From NCBI GenBank assembly GCA_002412795.1, contig DHVS01000038.1, positions 62,001 to 126,000 of the forward strand: a stretch of 64,000 bases of DNA, written 5' to 3'. The notes below the pieces were generated by a model, which was given only the letters and a program-made list of their open reading frames with translations, had not been told where the DNA came from and did not search any database. The stretch is from a bacterium UBP2_UBA5202 (lineage in GTDB: Bacteria; Edwardsbacteria; AC1; EtOH8). Every line of letters begins with the position of its first letter. Position 1 is the first letter of the stretch. Below are positions 49,627 to 57,188 of the stretch, piece by piece. Position numbers and translations under genes: made by a program.

Positions 49627-52011
49627 ATGTTTACCAAAACAGTCAGACGGAAAGGCATAACCGCAATCACCATTGCGCTTATGGCCCTGGTAATGGGTGT
49701 TACCAACGGTTATGGCGCCACACCGGTGGATCTGGGAATGGCCGGCAATTTCGTGATCCTGGCCAAGACAGGAGTGTCAACCACAGCCGGCAGCGATGTG
49801 GTGGGTAACATCGGGATCAGCCCGGCCGCCGCCGGGGGGATAACCGGATTTGACCTGATCATGGATGCCTCGGGTACATTTTCAACTTCGGCCCTGGTAG
49901 ACGGGCAAATATTTGCCGCAGATTATACCGAACCCACTCCGACCGATCTGGGAGTGGCGGTACTTGCCATGGAAACCGCCTATACCACCACCGCCGGATT
50001 AACGCCGGATTCCACCGAACTGCATGCCGGAGATCTGAGCGGGCAGACCATGTATCCCGGCACTTATTACTGGAGTTCCGCGGTGCTGATAAACGGCGGA
50101 GTGACCCTGGCCGGCGGGCCGGACGATGTCTGGATCTTCCAGATAGCCCAAACCCTGACCGTGGGCAGCGGAGCCATCGTTACCCTGAGCGGAGGCGCCC
50201 AACCCAAGAACATCTTCTGGCAAGTGGCCGGACAGACCACCCTGGGAACAACTTCCGATTTCAAGGGGATCATACTGGATGCCACGGCCATAGTGGTCAT
50301 GACCGGGGCGACTTTTAACGGCCGGGCGCTGGCCCAGACCGCGGTGACATTGGACGCCGTGGCCTTCACTTCCCCAACCACACCGGATACCACGGTGTCG
50401 GATACCACGCTGCCAACCGTGACAGTGATCTCACCCAACGGCGGCGAGAGCTGGAACGCCGGTTCCAGCCACCTGATTGTCTGGAGTCAAAGCGACAACG
50501 TGGGCGTGACGGACAACGAGGTGAGCTATTCCATAGACAACGGCGCCACCTGGGACCCGATCTGGTCCGGGCTGGACACCAGCTACAGCTGGATCGTGCC
50601 CAACACCCCCAGTACCTTTACTCTGGTCAAGGTAGTTGCCCGCGACAGCGCCGGCAACAGCTCGGCAGACACCAGTGACGGCGTATTTGCCATCAGCGAC
50701 AGCATACCGCCCACGGTGATCTCCACCGACCCTGCGGATTTCACCATTGACGTGTCGATCTACACCAAGATCGCCGCCGTCTTCAGCGAGTCCATGGACT
50801 CCCTTACAATTGACACGCTGACATTCACTGTGAAACAGGGGCTGAACACGGTCAGGGGGGTGGTGACATATGTTGATAGTGTTAATACGGCAACCTTCGC
50901 GCCCTATGAAAACCTGGATACCAGCGCCGTTTACACGGCCACTCTGACTACCGGGGTCAAGGACCTGGGCGGCAACGGGCTGGACAGCGCCTATGTCTGG
51001 ACCTTTACCACCGGCAAAACGACCAACCGCACCCCGGTAGATCTGGGATTGGCCGGAAATTTCGTGATCCTGGCCAAGACCGGGATTTCAACCACCGGGA
51101 CCACCCATGTTACCGGGGATATGGGGCTGAGCCCGGCCGCCGCGTCCTACATTACCGGATTTGACCTGATCATGGACCCCTCCGGTACATTTTCAACCTC
51201 GGCCCTGGTGGACGGGCAAATATACGCCGCCGATTACACGGAACCCACTCCCACCATGCTGACCACGGCGATCAGCAACATGGAAACAGCGTACACCGAC
51301 GCCGCCGGACGGACAATACCGGACTTCACCGAACTGCACGCCGGTGATCTGACCGGGAAGACCCTGGTCCGCGGCCTGTATAAATGGGGCACCGGGGTCA
51401 TGATAAACGCCCCGGGCGTAACTCTAACCGGCGACTCCAATGATGTCTGGATCTTCCAGATAGCGCAGACACTTCTAGTGGGCAACGGCGCCATTGTATC
51501 GTTAAGCGGCGGCGCGCTGTCCAAGAACATCTTCTGGCAGGTGGCCGGACAGACCACCATGGGAACAACCACCCAATTCAAGGGAATCATACTGGACCAG
51601 ACAGCGATCGTGATGCAGACCGGCTCAACCATTAACGGCCGGGCCCTGGCCCAGTCCGCGGTTACGCTGGATGCCACCACCGCCACCATCCCCACCGGCA
51701 TAGAACAGCCGGCCGTCGGCGACCTGGTCCTCAATAAACTTCAACTTATGCCCTGCCGTCCCAATCCGGCCTCGGGTCCGGTAAATATCAGTTATACCCT
51801 TCCCCGCCCCGGCCAGGTCTCTCTTAACATTTACGACATCTGCGGACGGAGGGTAAACACTCTGGCCCAGGGACAAAAACAGGGCGGTACCTACAACATT
51901 ACCTGGAGGGGCGATGACAGCCAGGGAAGAAAGGTTTCGGCTGGCGTGTATATTTACCGGCTTAGTTATGAAGGGACCAATCTTACCCGGCGCCTGGTGC
52001 TGGTAAGGTAA
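49627..52011 (+). CDS. Secreted double DUF3494 (ice-binding-like) protein with Ig domain and FlgD-like C-terminus
   Basis: 794 residues from the ATG at 49627 (AGAGGAGGC before it). Signal peptide to about residue 30 (LVMGVTNGYGA). DUF3494 domain 1 at ~32-250 (VDLGMAGNFVILAKTG, DDVWIFQIAQTLTVGSGA, NIFWQVAGQTTLGT), a linker with Ig-like SVSYSIDNGATWDP-type and SbsA-like IPPTVISTDPADF segments, DUF3494 domain 2 at ~475-690, and a C-terminal FlgD-like domain (MPCRPNPASG, AGVYIYRLSYEG). DUF3494 covers ice-binding proteins but also many adhesin-like surface proteins; an adhesive role is likelier here. Domain 1 is almost identical in DNA to the gene at 54072. Confidence 0.9.
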   Translation: MFTKTVRRKGITAITIALMALVMGVTNGYGATPVDLGMAGNFVILAKTGVSTTAGSDVVGNIGISPAAAGGITGFDLIMDASGTFSTSALVDGQIFAADYTEPTPTDLGVAVLAMETAYTTTAGLTPDSTELHAGDLSGQTMYPGTYYWSSAVLINGGVTLAGGPDDVWIFQIAQTLTVGSGAIVTLSGGAQPKNIFWQVAGQTTLGTTSDFKGIILDATAIVVMTGATFNGRALAQTAVTLDAVAFTSPTTPDTTVSDTTLPTVTVISPNGGESWNAGSSHLIVWSQSDNVGVTDNEVSYSIDNGATWDPIWSGLDTSYSWIVPNTPSTFTLVKVVARDSAGNSSADTSDGVFAISDSIPPTVISTDPADFTIDVSIYTKIAAVFSESMDSLTIDTLTFTVKQGLNTVRGVVTYVDSVNTATFAPYENLDTSAVYTATLTTGVKDLGGNGLDSAYVWTFTTGKTTNRTPVDLGLAGNFVILAKTGISTTGTTHVTGDMGLSPAAASYITGFDLIMDPSGTFSTSALVDGQIYAADYTEPTPTMLTTAISNMETAYTDAAGRTIPDFTELHAGDLTGKTLVRGLYKWGTGVMINAPGVTLTGDSNDVWIFQIAQTLLVGNGAIVSLSGGALSKNIFWQVAGQTTMGTTTQFKGIILDQTAIVMQTGSTINGRALAQSAVTLDATTATIPTGIEQPAVGDLVLNKLQLMPCRPNPASGPVNISYTLPRPGQVSLNIYDICGRRVNTLAQGQKQGGTYNITWRGDDSQGRKVSAGVYIYRLSYEGTNLTRRLVLVR

Positions 52012-52050
52012 GCAACAGTAACCGGCAATAAATCCGCAACCAATGCGGTA

Positions 52051-52083
52051 GGCCTTGAGGGGGCAAATTGCCCCCTCAAGGCC
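52051..52083. repeat. Perfect 16-bp hairpin between envelope genes
   Basis: GGCCTTGAGGGGGCAA and its exact complement with a single central base, followed by A-rich sequence and no U tract. It may act in mRNA processing, or as an inefficient terminator between the DUF3494 gene and the OmpA barrel gene. Confidence 0.65.
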
Positions 52084-52133
52084 AAAGAAAAAATCGAGAC
52101 ACAAACCAACAACCTAAACGAAGAGGAACTAAA

Positions 52134-53951
52134 ATGAAAAGAATCGTAGCAATGCTGGCAGTGCTGGTCCTGATGGCCGGGATGGCCACGGCCTCGCCAA
52201 CCATCTGGGGTAGCAGCGGGATGTTCCGGACCATCAGCGCCCAGAACGCCGGCCCGATGAATTTCGGGATCGGAGCCTATCTGTACGGCTGGAAATGGGA
52301 CAATGACTCCACCGCCACGTCCCCGAAAAGCGGGGCCCTGGACCTGGCCGTCCGGCCGTCCGGCTACTTCAGCATCAACGACATGTTAGAGCTTTCGGTG
52401 GGGACCAACTACCTGATGCCGTCGAGCTATGTTGAGATCGGAGGGACCAAGTACACCACCAACCCCAGCGGTCTGGGCAACACCCGGGTGGGCCTGAAAT
52501 TGTCGATCCCGGCCGGCGAAAAAATGTGGCTGGCCGCCTATTTCGGCTATGACATCGCCACTGTGTCCGAGACCCTCAAGATCTACACCCCCGGCCATAT
52601 TTACAACGGCGGCATCGATGCCCGGCTGCTGGCCGACCGGCACTTCGGCGCGGAAGGCCGCGGATGCATGACGTTCAACGCCGGCATGTATTACAAACTG
52701 GACAAGCAGTATGCCTCGGCCACCGACAGCACCGAGGTCAACGTCTACCCGAACATGTCGCTGCCGTTCGGCATCGGCATAAGCTACGACATGGGCTACC
52801 TGACCCCCTATGTCGGGTTCAGCGCCGAATACATGATGGACACCACCCGGTATCCCAAGCCCGGCAGCACCACCGGCGAACTGATCCAGTACGACGAACT
52901 TAACAACCCCACCTGGGCGATGTTCGGCCTGCGGTACTATGTCGGAGGCCTGAACATCACGGCCGGCGGCGAGTACAACCTGCGGACCGACGTCCGTCCG
53001 GCCCTGCCATTCTTCCGCGGCGGCGAGCACTGGCACGCCATCCTGGGCCTGCACTATGCACCCAAGGCCGGCCCCAAGGTTCCGCCGACCGGAATCATCA
53101 GCGGCAAGGTGACCGACAACAAGGGCAACCCGCTGGCAGCCACCGTCACGGCGGCCGGCATGGTATACACCGCCGATCCGCTGACCGGGCGTTATACCGC
53201 TCCGGGCATCCAGATCACGGGCATCCCGGTCGAGGTCAAGGCCGAGATGACAGATTATCTCAGCAAGACCGGTTCGGTGATACTGACCTCAAGGAACAAG
53301 AAGACCCCGGCCGTCCAGGACTTTGTGCTGGAGCTGAAGCCCATTCCGATGAGCGAGGTCACCGGCAACATCATCGACTACAAAACCGGCCTCCCGGTGC
53401 CCGCCGTCCTGATATTCAAGGACGCCAAGGGCCGGTCGCTGACCACCAGGGCCAATTTCACCACCGGCAAGGGCGCCTACAACATCATGCTGGCCCCGGG
53501 CCGGTATGAGGTCGAGGTCACCGCCGAAGGTTATTATCCCAAGGGTTTCTACCTGAACTGCGCCAACGGCGAGCCGGTCTCCAAGATGCTGGGCATGGTC
53601 AAAATCGGCGACAAGTTCGTTTTCACCGACGTCAACTTCACGGTGGGCAATGCCAAACTCGGCCCCAATGCCGCGCAGCTCCTGGAAGGCATAGCCAAGA
53701 TCCTGAATGAGAACCCGGAACTAAGGCTGGAGATCGGCGGACATACTTCCAGCCCCGGCAGCGCCGCCACCAATCAGCGGCTGTCCGAGGCCAGAGCCAG
53801 CGTGGTTCGCAATGCCCTGATAGCCACCTACAATATCAGCCCCGACCGGCTGACTCACAAGGGCTACGGTGAAAATTATCCGGTGGCCACCAACAACACC
53901 AAGGAAGGCCGGGCCCTTAACCGCAGAATGGAAGTCACGGTCATCCAGTAA
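52134..53951 (+). CDS. Outer-membrane barrel with carboxypeptidase-regulatory-like repeats and OmpA C-terminal domain
   Basis: 605 residues from the ATG at 52134 (AAGAGGAACT). Signal peptide 1-21 (LVLMAGMATA). Residues ~25-310 form a beta barrel; two carboxypeptidase-regulatory-like/Ig modules follow (GIISGKVTDNKGNPLAATVT, VTGNIIDYKTGLPVPAVLIF). The last ~120 residues are OmpA-like (VNFTVGNAKLGPNAAQLLEG, GGHTSSPGSAATNQRLSEAR, NRRMEVTVIQ). In the peptidoglycan motif the usual Asp (GHTD) is Ser (GHTS), so anchoring to diaminopimelate may be weakened. It sits between two DUF3494 genes. Confidence 0.9.
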   Translation: MKRIVAMLAVLVLMAGMATASPTIWGSSGMFRTISAQNAGPMNFGIGAYLYGWKWDNDSTATSPKSGALDLAVRPSGYFSINDMLELSVGTNYLMPSSYVEIGGTKYTTNPSGLGNTRVGLKLSIPAGEKMWLAAYFGYDIATVSETLKIYTPGHIYNGGIDARLLADRHFGAEGRGCMTFNAGMYYKLDKQYASATDSTEVNVYPNMSLPFGIGISYDMGYLTPYVGFSAEYMMDTTRYPKPGSTTGELIQYDELNNPTWAMFGLRYYVGGLNITAGGEYNLRTDVRPALPFFRGGEHWHAILGLHYAPKAGPKVPPTGIISGKVTDNKGNPLAATVTAAGMVYTADPLTGRYTAPGIQITGIPVEVKAEMTDYLSKTGSVILTSRNKKTPAVQDFVLELKPIPMSEVTGNIIDYKTGLPVPAVLIFKDAKGRSLTTRANFTTGKGAYNIMLAPGRYEVEVTAEGYYPKGFYLNCANGEPVSKMLGMVKIGDKFVFTDVNFTVGNAKLGPNAAQLLEGIAKILNENPELRLEIGGHTSSPGSAATNQRLSEARASVVRNALIATYNISPDRLTHKGYGENYPVATNNTKEGRALNRRMEVTVIQ

Positions 53952-53985
53952 TCAGGGATCAACTGTAATCAAAACAACCAACAAC

Positions 53986-54055
53986 GTCCCGCCCCTGCCA
54001 TCAGGGGCGGGACAAGGCGCAAAAAATTGCCCCCGGGCAAAGAACTGCGTTACAA
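53986..54055 (+). promoter_or_regulatory. Structured leader, copy 1 (before DUF3494 gene 54072)
   Basis: A perfect 12-bp hairpin GTCCCGCCCCTG/CAGGGGCGGGAC with a 4-base loop (53986-54013). It is followed by GGCGCA (54016-54021), which can pair with TGCGTT (54046-54051) around an inner TTGCCC/GGGCAA hairpin, then CAAAGA. The same order occurs at 55227 and, less perfectly, at 57101. Confidence 0.55.
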
Positions 54056-54071
54056 AGAAAGAGGTAGAGTT

Positions 54072-55133
54072 ATGCCAAAAAAATCAGTCGGACGGAAGGC
54101 CATGACCGTAATGGCCATTGCGCTCATTGCCCTGTTAATCGGGGTTACCAATGGTTTCGGCGCTGCCCCGGTGGATCTGGGAACTGCCGGTAATTTCGTG
54201 ATCCTGGCCAAGACAGGAGTGTCAACCACAGCCGGCAGCGATGTGGTGGGTAACATCGGGATCAGCCCGGCCGCCGCCGGGGGGATAACCGGATTTGACC
54301 TGATCATGGATGCCTCGGGTACATTTTCAACTTCGGCCCTGGTGGACGGGCAGATTTTTGCCGCAGATTATACCGAGCCCACTCCCACCATGCTGACCAC
54401 CGCCATCGGCGACATGGAAACCGCCTACACCACCACCGCCGGATTGACCCCGGATTCCACCGAACTGCACGCCGGAGATCTGAGCGGGCAGACCATGTAT
54501 CCCGGCACTTATTACTGGAGTTCCGCGGTGCTGATAAACGGCGGAGTGACCCTGGCCGGCGGGCCGGACGATGTCTGGATCTTCCAGATAGCCCAAACCC
54601 TGACCGTGGGCAGCGGAGCCATCGTTACCCTGAGCGGAGGCGCCCAACCCAAGAACATCTTCTGGCAAGTGGCCGGACAGACCACCCTGGGAACAACTTC
54701 CGATTTCAAGGGAACCGTACTGGATGCCACGGCCATCGTGGTAATGACCGGGGCAGTATTTAACGGCAGCGCCCTGGCCCAGACCGCGGTGACATTGGAC
54801 GCCGTAGCCCTTACTACCGGCATAGAACAGCCGGCCGGCGGCGACCTGGCTCTGAATAAACTGCAGTTGATGCCCTGCCGGCCCAACCCGGCCTCGGGCG
54901 CAGTGAACATCAGCTATGTACTCCCCCAAGCAGGGCAGGTCACGCTTAGTGTTTATGATCTCTGCGGACGGAAGGTAAACACCCTGGTTCAGGGACAAAA
55001 ACAGAGCGGGGCTTATAATATGACCTGGAAGGGCAACGACAGCCAGGGAAGAAAGGTATCTGCCGGAGTGTATTTTTACCAGCTTAATTATGATGGGACC
55101 AGCCTTACCCGGAGATTGGTGCTGATCAGATAG
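54072..55133 (+). CDS. Secreted DUF3494 (ice-binding-like) protein with FlgD-like C-terminus
   Basis: 353 residues from the ATG at 54072 (GAGGTAGAG). Signal peptide (MAIALIALLIGVTNGFGA), one DUF3494 domain at ~33-255 and a FlgD-like C-terminal domain (LQLMPCRPNPASGAVNISYV, VYDLCGRKVNTL, SAGVYFYQLNYDG). The DNA is nearly identical to the first half of the gene at 49627, in register: e.g. 54470-54712 equals 50025-50267 with no visible difference. This indicates recent duplication or gene conversion. Likely a surface or released adhesin-type protein. Confidence 0.92.
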   Translation: MPKKSVGRKAMTVMAIALIALLIGVTNGFGAAPVDLGTAGNFVILAKTGVSTTAGSDVVGNIGISPAAAGGITGFDLIMDASGTFSTSALVDGQIFAADYTEPTPTMLTTAIGDMETAYTTTAGLTPDSTELHAGDLSGQTMYPGTYYWSSAVLINGGVTLAGGPDDVWIFQIAQTLTVGSGAIVTLSGGAQPKNIFWQVAGQTTLGTTSDFKGTVLDATAIVVMTGAVFNGSALAQTAVTLDAVALTTGIEQPAGGDLALNKLQLMPCRPNPASGAVNISYVLPQAGQVTLSVYDLCGRKVNTLVQGQKQSGAYNMTWKGNDSQGRKVSAGVYFYQLNYDGTSLTRRLVLIR

Positions 55134-55226
55134 TCTTGTTAAACGGCACAGAAGCGGGGGAGCAATATCACCGGTCAATCCGCCCCGCCCAAAAATATTT
55201 ACAGATCCATCCCAGAAACAACAGAA

Positions 55227-55298
55227 GTCCCGCCGCTTTAATAAGCGGCGGGACCAGGCACAGCACTACGTCCGCCGAGCGCATACTGCGTCCCAAAG
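55227..55298 (+). promoter_or_regulatory. Structured leader, copy 2 (before DUF3494 gene 55317)
   Basis: A perfect 12-bp hairpin GTCCCGCCGCTT/AAGCGGCGGGAC with a 4-base loop (55227-55254), the same geometry as at 53986 but a partly different stem sequence. Next come CAGGCACAG and, 23 bases on, ACTGCGTCCCAAAGA. The ACTGCGTC arm pairs with GGCACAG with one mismatch. Confidence 0.55.
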
Positions 55299-55316
55299 AG
55301 AAAGAAGTGTAAAACC

Positions 55317-56648
55317 ATGTCAACCAAAACCGGAAGACGGACGACCCTAGCCGCAATAACAATGGTGTTGATGGCACTGACCATGGGCGTTAACGTTAGT
55401 TACAGCCAACCGGTAGAGCTGGGGACTGCTGGCAATTTCGCGATACTGGCAAAATCAGGAATTTCAACCACCGGGACCACTTCAATAGCGGGGGATATCG
55501 GAGTGAGCCCGATAGCAGCTGGGGCCATTACCGGATTCTCCCTGACAATGGATCCCTCGGGAACATTTTCAACTTCGACCCTGGTGACCGGAAAAATCTA
55601 TGCCGCCGACTATACCGCCCCCGCCCCGGCCAACCTGACCGCGGCCGTCAGCGCCATGGAAGCCGCGTATACCGAGGGCTATGGCCGGACGCCAGTAGAC
55701 GCCACTGAGCTGGGTTCGGGCAACATCAGCGGGATGACTATCGCCCCTGGCGTATATAAATGGGCCGCCAGCCTTATCATCAACGACAGCCTCATTCTTG
55801 ACGGCGGCGCAGATGATGTGTGGATATTCCAGGTAGGATCAACGCTTACCGTGGGAAGTTATGCCGTCGTTCATCTGCGAGGCGGCGCCCAACCACGGAA
55901 TGTATTCTGGACAGTCGCTACGCAGACGTCTTTGGGCACCTACTCTCAATTCAAGGGAACCATTTTGGATGCCACGGCCATCGTGATAATGACCGGCGCA
56001 ACCTTGTCCGGCCGAGCCCTGTCCCAGACCGCGGTGACCTTGGATGCCGCCGCCATGCCATTGGCGATAGATCTGTCGGAGTTTGCCTGCCAGAGCGGAA
56101 GCCAGGGGATCAATTTGACCTGGCAGACCGCCAGCGAGAAAAACAATTATGAATGGCTGATAGAACGCTCATCCGGACCGACCGAAGGGTACCGGAACAT
56201 AACCACCATTAAGGCCGAAGCGGGTTCGCCGGCCGGGAACCAGTACAGTTACACCGATACCTCGGTGCTTCCAAATTCCACCTATTACTATCGCCTGGGG
56301 GACAAGGATCTCAGCGGTCAGATAACCTGGCACGGCCCGGTGATGGCGGCCAGCGGCGGTCTGATCCTCGCTAAACTTCAATTGATGCCCTGCCACCCCA
56401 ACCCGGCCTTGGGTGCTATAAGCTTCAGCTATGTGCTTCCCCGGTCCGGCCAGGCTTCGCTGACCATATACGATGTCTGCGGACAGAGGGTGATCACCTT
56501 GGCTCAGGGGCAAAAACAGGGCGGGGCCTCTAGCCTAACTTGGAAGGGCAACGACAGCCAGGGAAGAAAGGTCTCGGCTGGCGTATATTATTACCGGCTT
56601 ATTTATGAAGGAACCAGCCTAACTAGGCAGCTGGTACTTCTGAAATAG
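55317..56648 (+). CDS. Secreted DUF3494 (ice-binding-like) protein with FlgD-like C-terminus, variant
   Basis: 443 residues. Signal peptide ending VNVSYSQ. DUF3494 domain at ~30-240 (VELGTAGNFAILAKSGISTT, DDVWIFQVGSTLTVGSYA), then a ~95-residue fibronectin-like module (INLTWQTASEKNNYEWLIER, YSYTDTSVLPNSTYYYRL) and the FlgD-like C-terminus (MPCHPNPALGAISFSYVLPR, SAGVYYYRLIYEG). More divergent from the 49627/54072 pair, so an older paralogue. Preceded by structured leader copy 2. Confidence 0.9.
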   Translation: MSTKTGRRTTLAAITMVLMALTMGVNVSYSQPVELGTAGNFAILAKSGISTTGTTSIAGDIGVSPIAAGAITGFSLTMDPSGTFSTSTLVTGKIYAADYTAPAPANLTAAVSAMEAAYTEGYGRTPVDATELGSGNISGMTIAPGVYKWAASLIINDSLILDGGADDVWIFQVGSTLTVGSYAVVHLRGGAQPRNVFWTVATQTSLGTYSQFKGTILDATAIVIMTGATLSGRALSQTAVTLDAAAMPLAIDLSEFACQSGSQGINLTWQTASEKNNYEWLIERSSGPTEGYRNITTIKAEAGSPAGNQYSYTDTSVLPNSTYYYRLGDKDLSGQITWHGPVMAASGGLILAKLQLMPCHPNPALGAISFSYVLPRSGQASLTIYDVCGQRVITLAQGQKQGGASSLTWKGNDSQGRKVSAGVYYYRLIYEGTSLTRQLVLLK

Positions 56649-56795
56649 GTGAGTTGATTAGGGCTGACCGGGACAACAGCCTGCCCGGTTATGTATGCGC
56701 ATTATGCATCAGGATAAAGAACGAGGAACTTCCCAGTGTCAGGGATTTGGGAAGGACCCGATATAAGCTGAGGGCCGGCTTAGAGGGGATAAAAA

Positions 56796-57029
56796 ATGGA
56801 AAAAACCAAAGTTAACACCCATTTGGAGGGGGTGCTTGATCTGGTTGATCATATGGTTAAGGTGGCCGATCAGGGCATGGTTAACGATACTGACGACAAC
56901 GGGTTTTACCTGCTCTACGGCATCATCCACGACAATGCCTATATCATCCGGAAGGCAGCCGAAAAGGAATACAAAGCGCGCAGCCTGGAGATCCCGGCAA
57001 GGCATATCACCCATCCAAGAAATACTTGA
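56796..57029 (+). CDS. Small hypothetical protein
   Basis: 77 residues with AGAGGGG before the ATG. Soluble, mostly helical, with THLEGVLDLVDHMVKVADQG and DNGFYLLYGIIHDNAYIIRK. The end (ARHITHPRNT) looks disordered. Family not recognised. It lies between two DUF3494 genes in the same orientation. Confidence 0.6.
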   Translation: MEKTKVNTHLEGVLDLVDHMVKVADQGMVNDTDDNGFYLLYGIIHDNAYIIRKAAEKEYKARSLEIPARHITHPRNT

Positions 57030-57100
57030 CCAGGAAGAAAAGTCCCCGGCGGTATAAATTAACAATATTTGATGCCCCGGGAAATAACCAAACATACAAA

Positions 57101-57175
57101 AGCCCCGCCAACTGCGCATAGCGAGCGAAACCAGGCGCAGCCGTCGGCCCATCGGGCTGAAACTGCGCCCCAAAC
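57101..57175 (+). promoter_or_regulatory. Structured leader, copy 3 (before DUF3494 gene 57189)
   Basis: Weaker first hairpin region (GCCCCGCC...), then ACCAGGCGCAG (57130-57140) pairing perfectly with CTGCGCC (57163-57169) around a GCCC/GGGC hairpin, then CCAAACAGGAGG, which merges with the ribosome binding site. It shares AACTGCGCCCCAAA with the other copies. Confidence 0.5.
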
Positions 57176-57188
57176 AGGAGGTACAACC

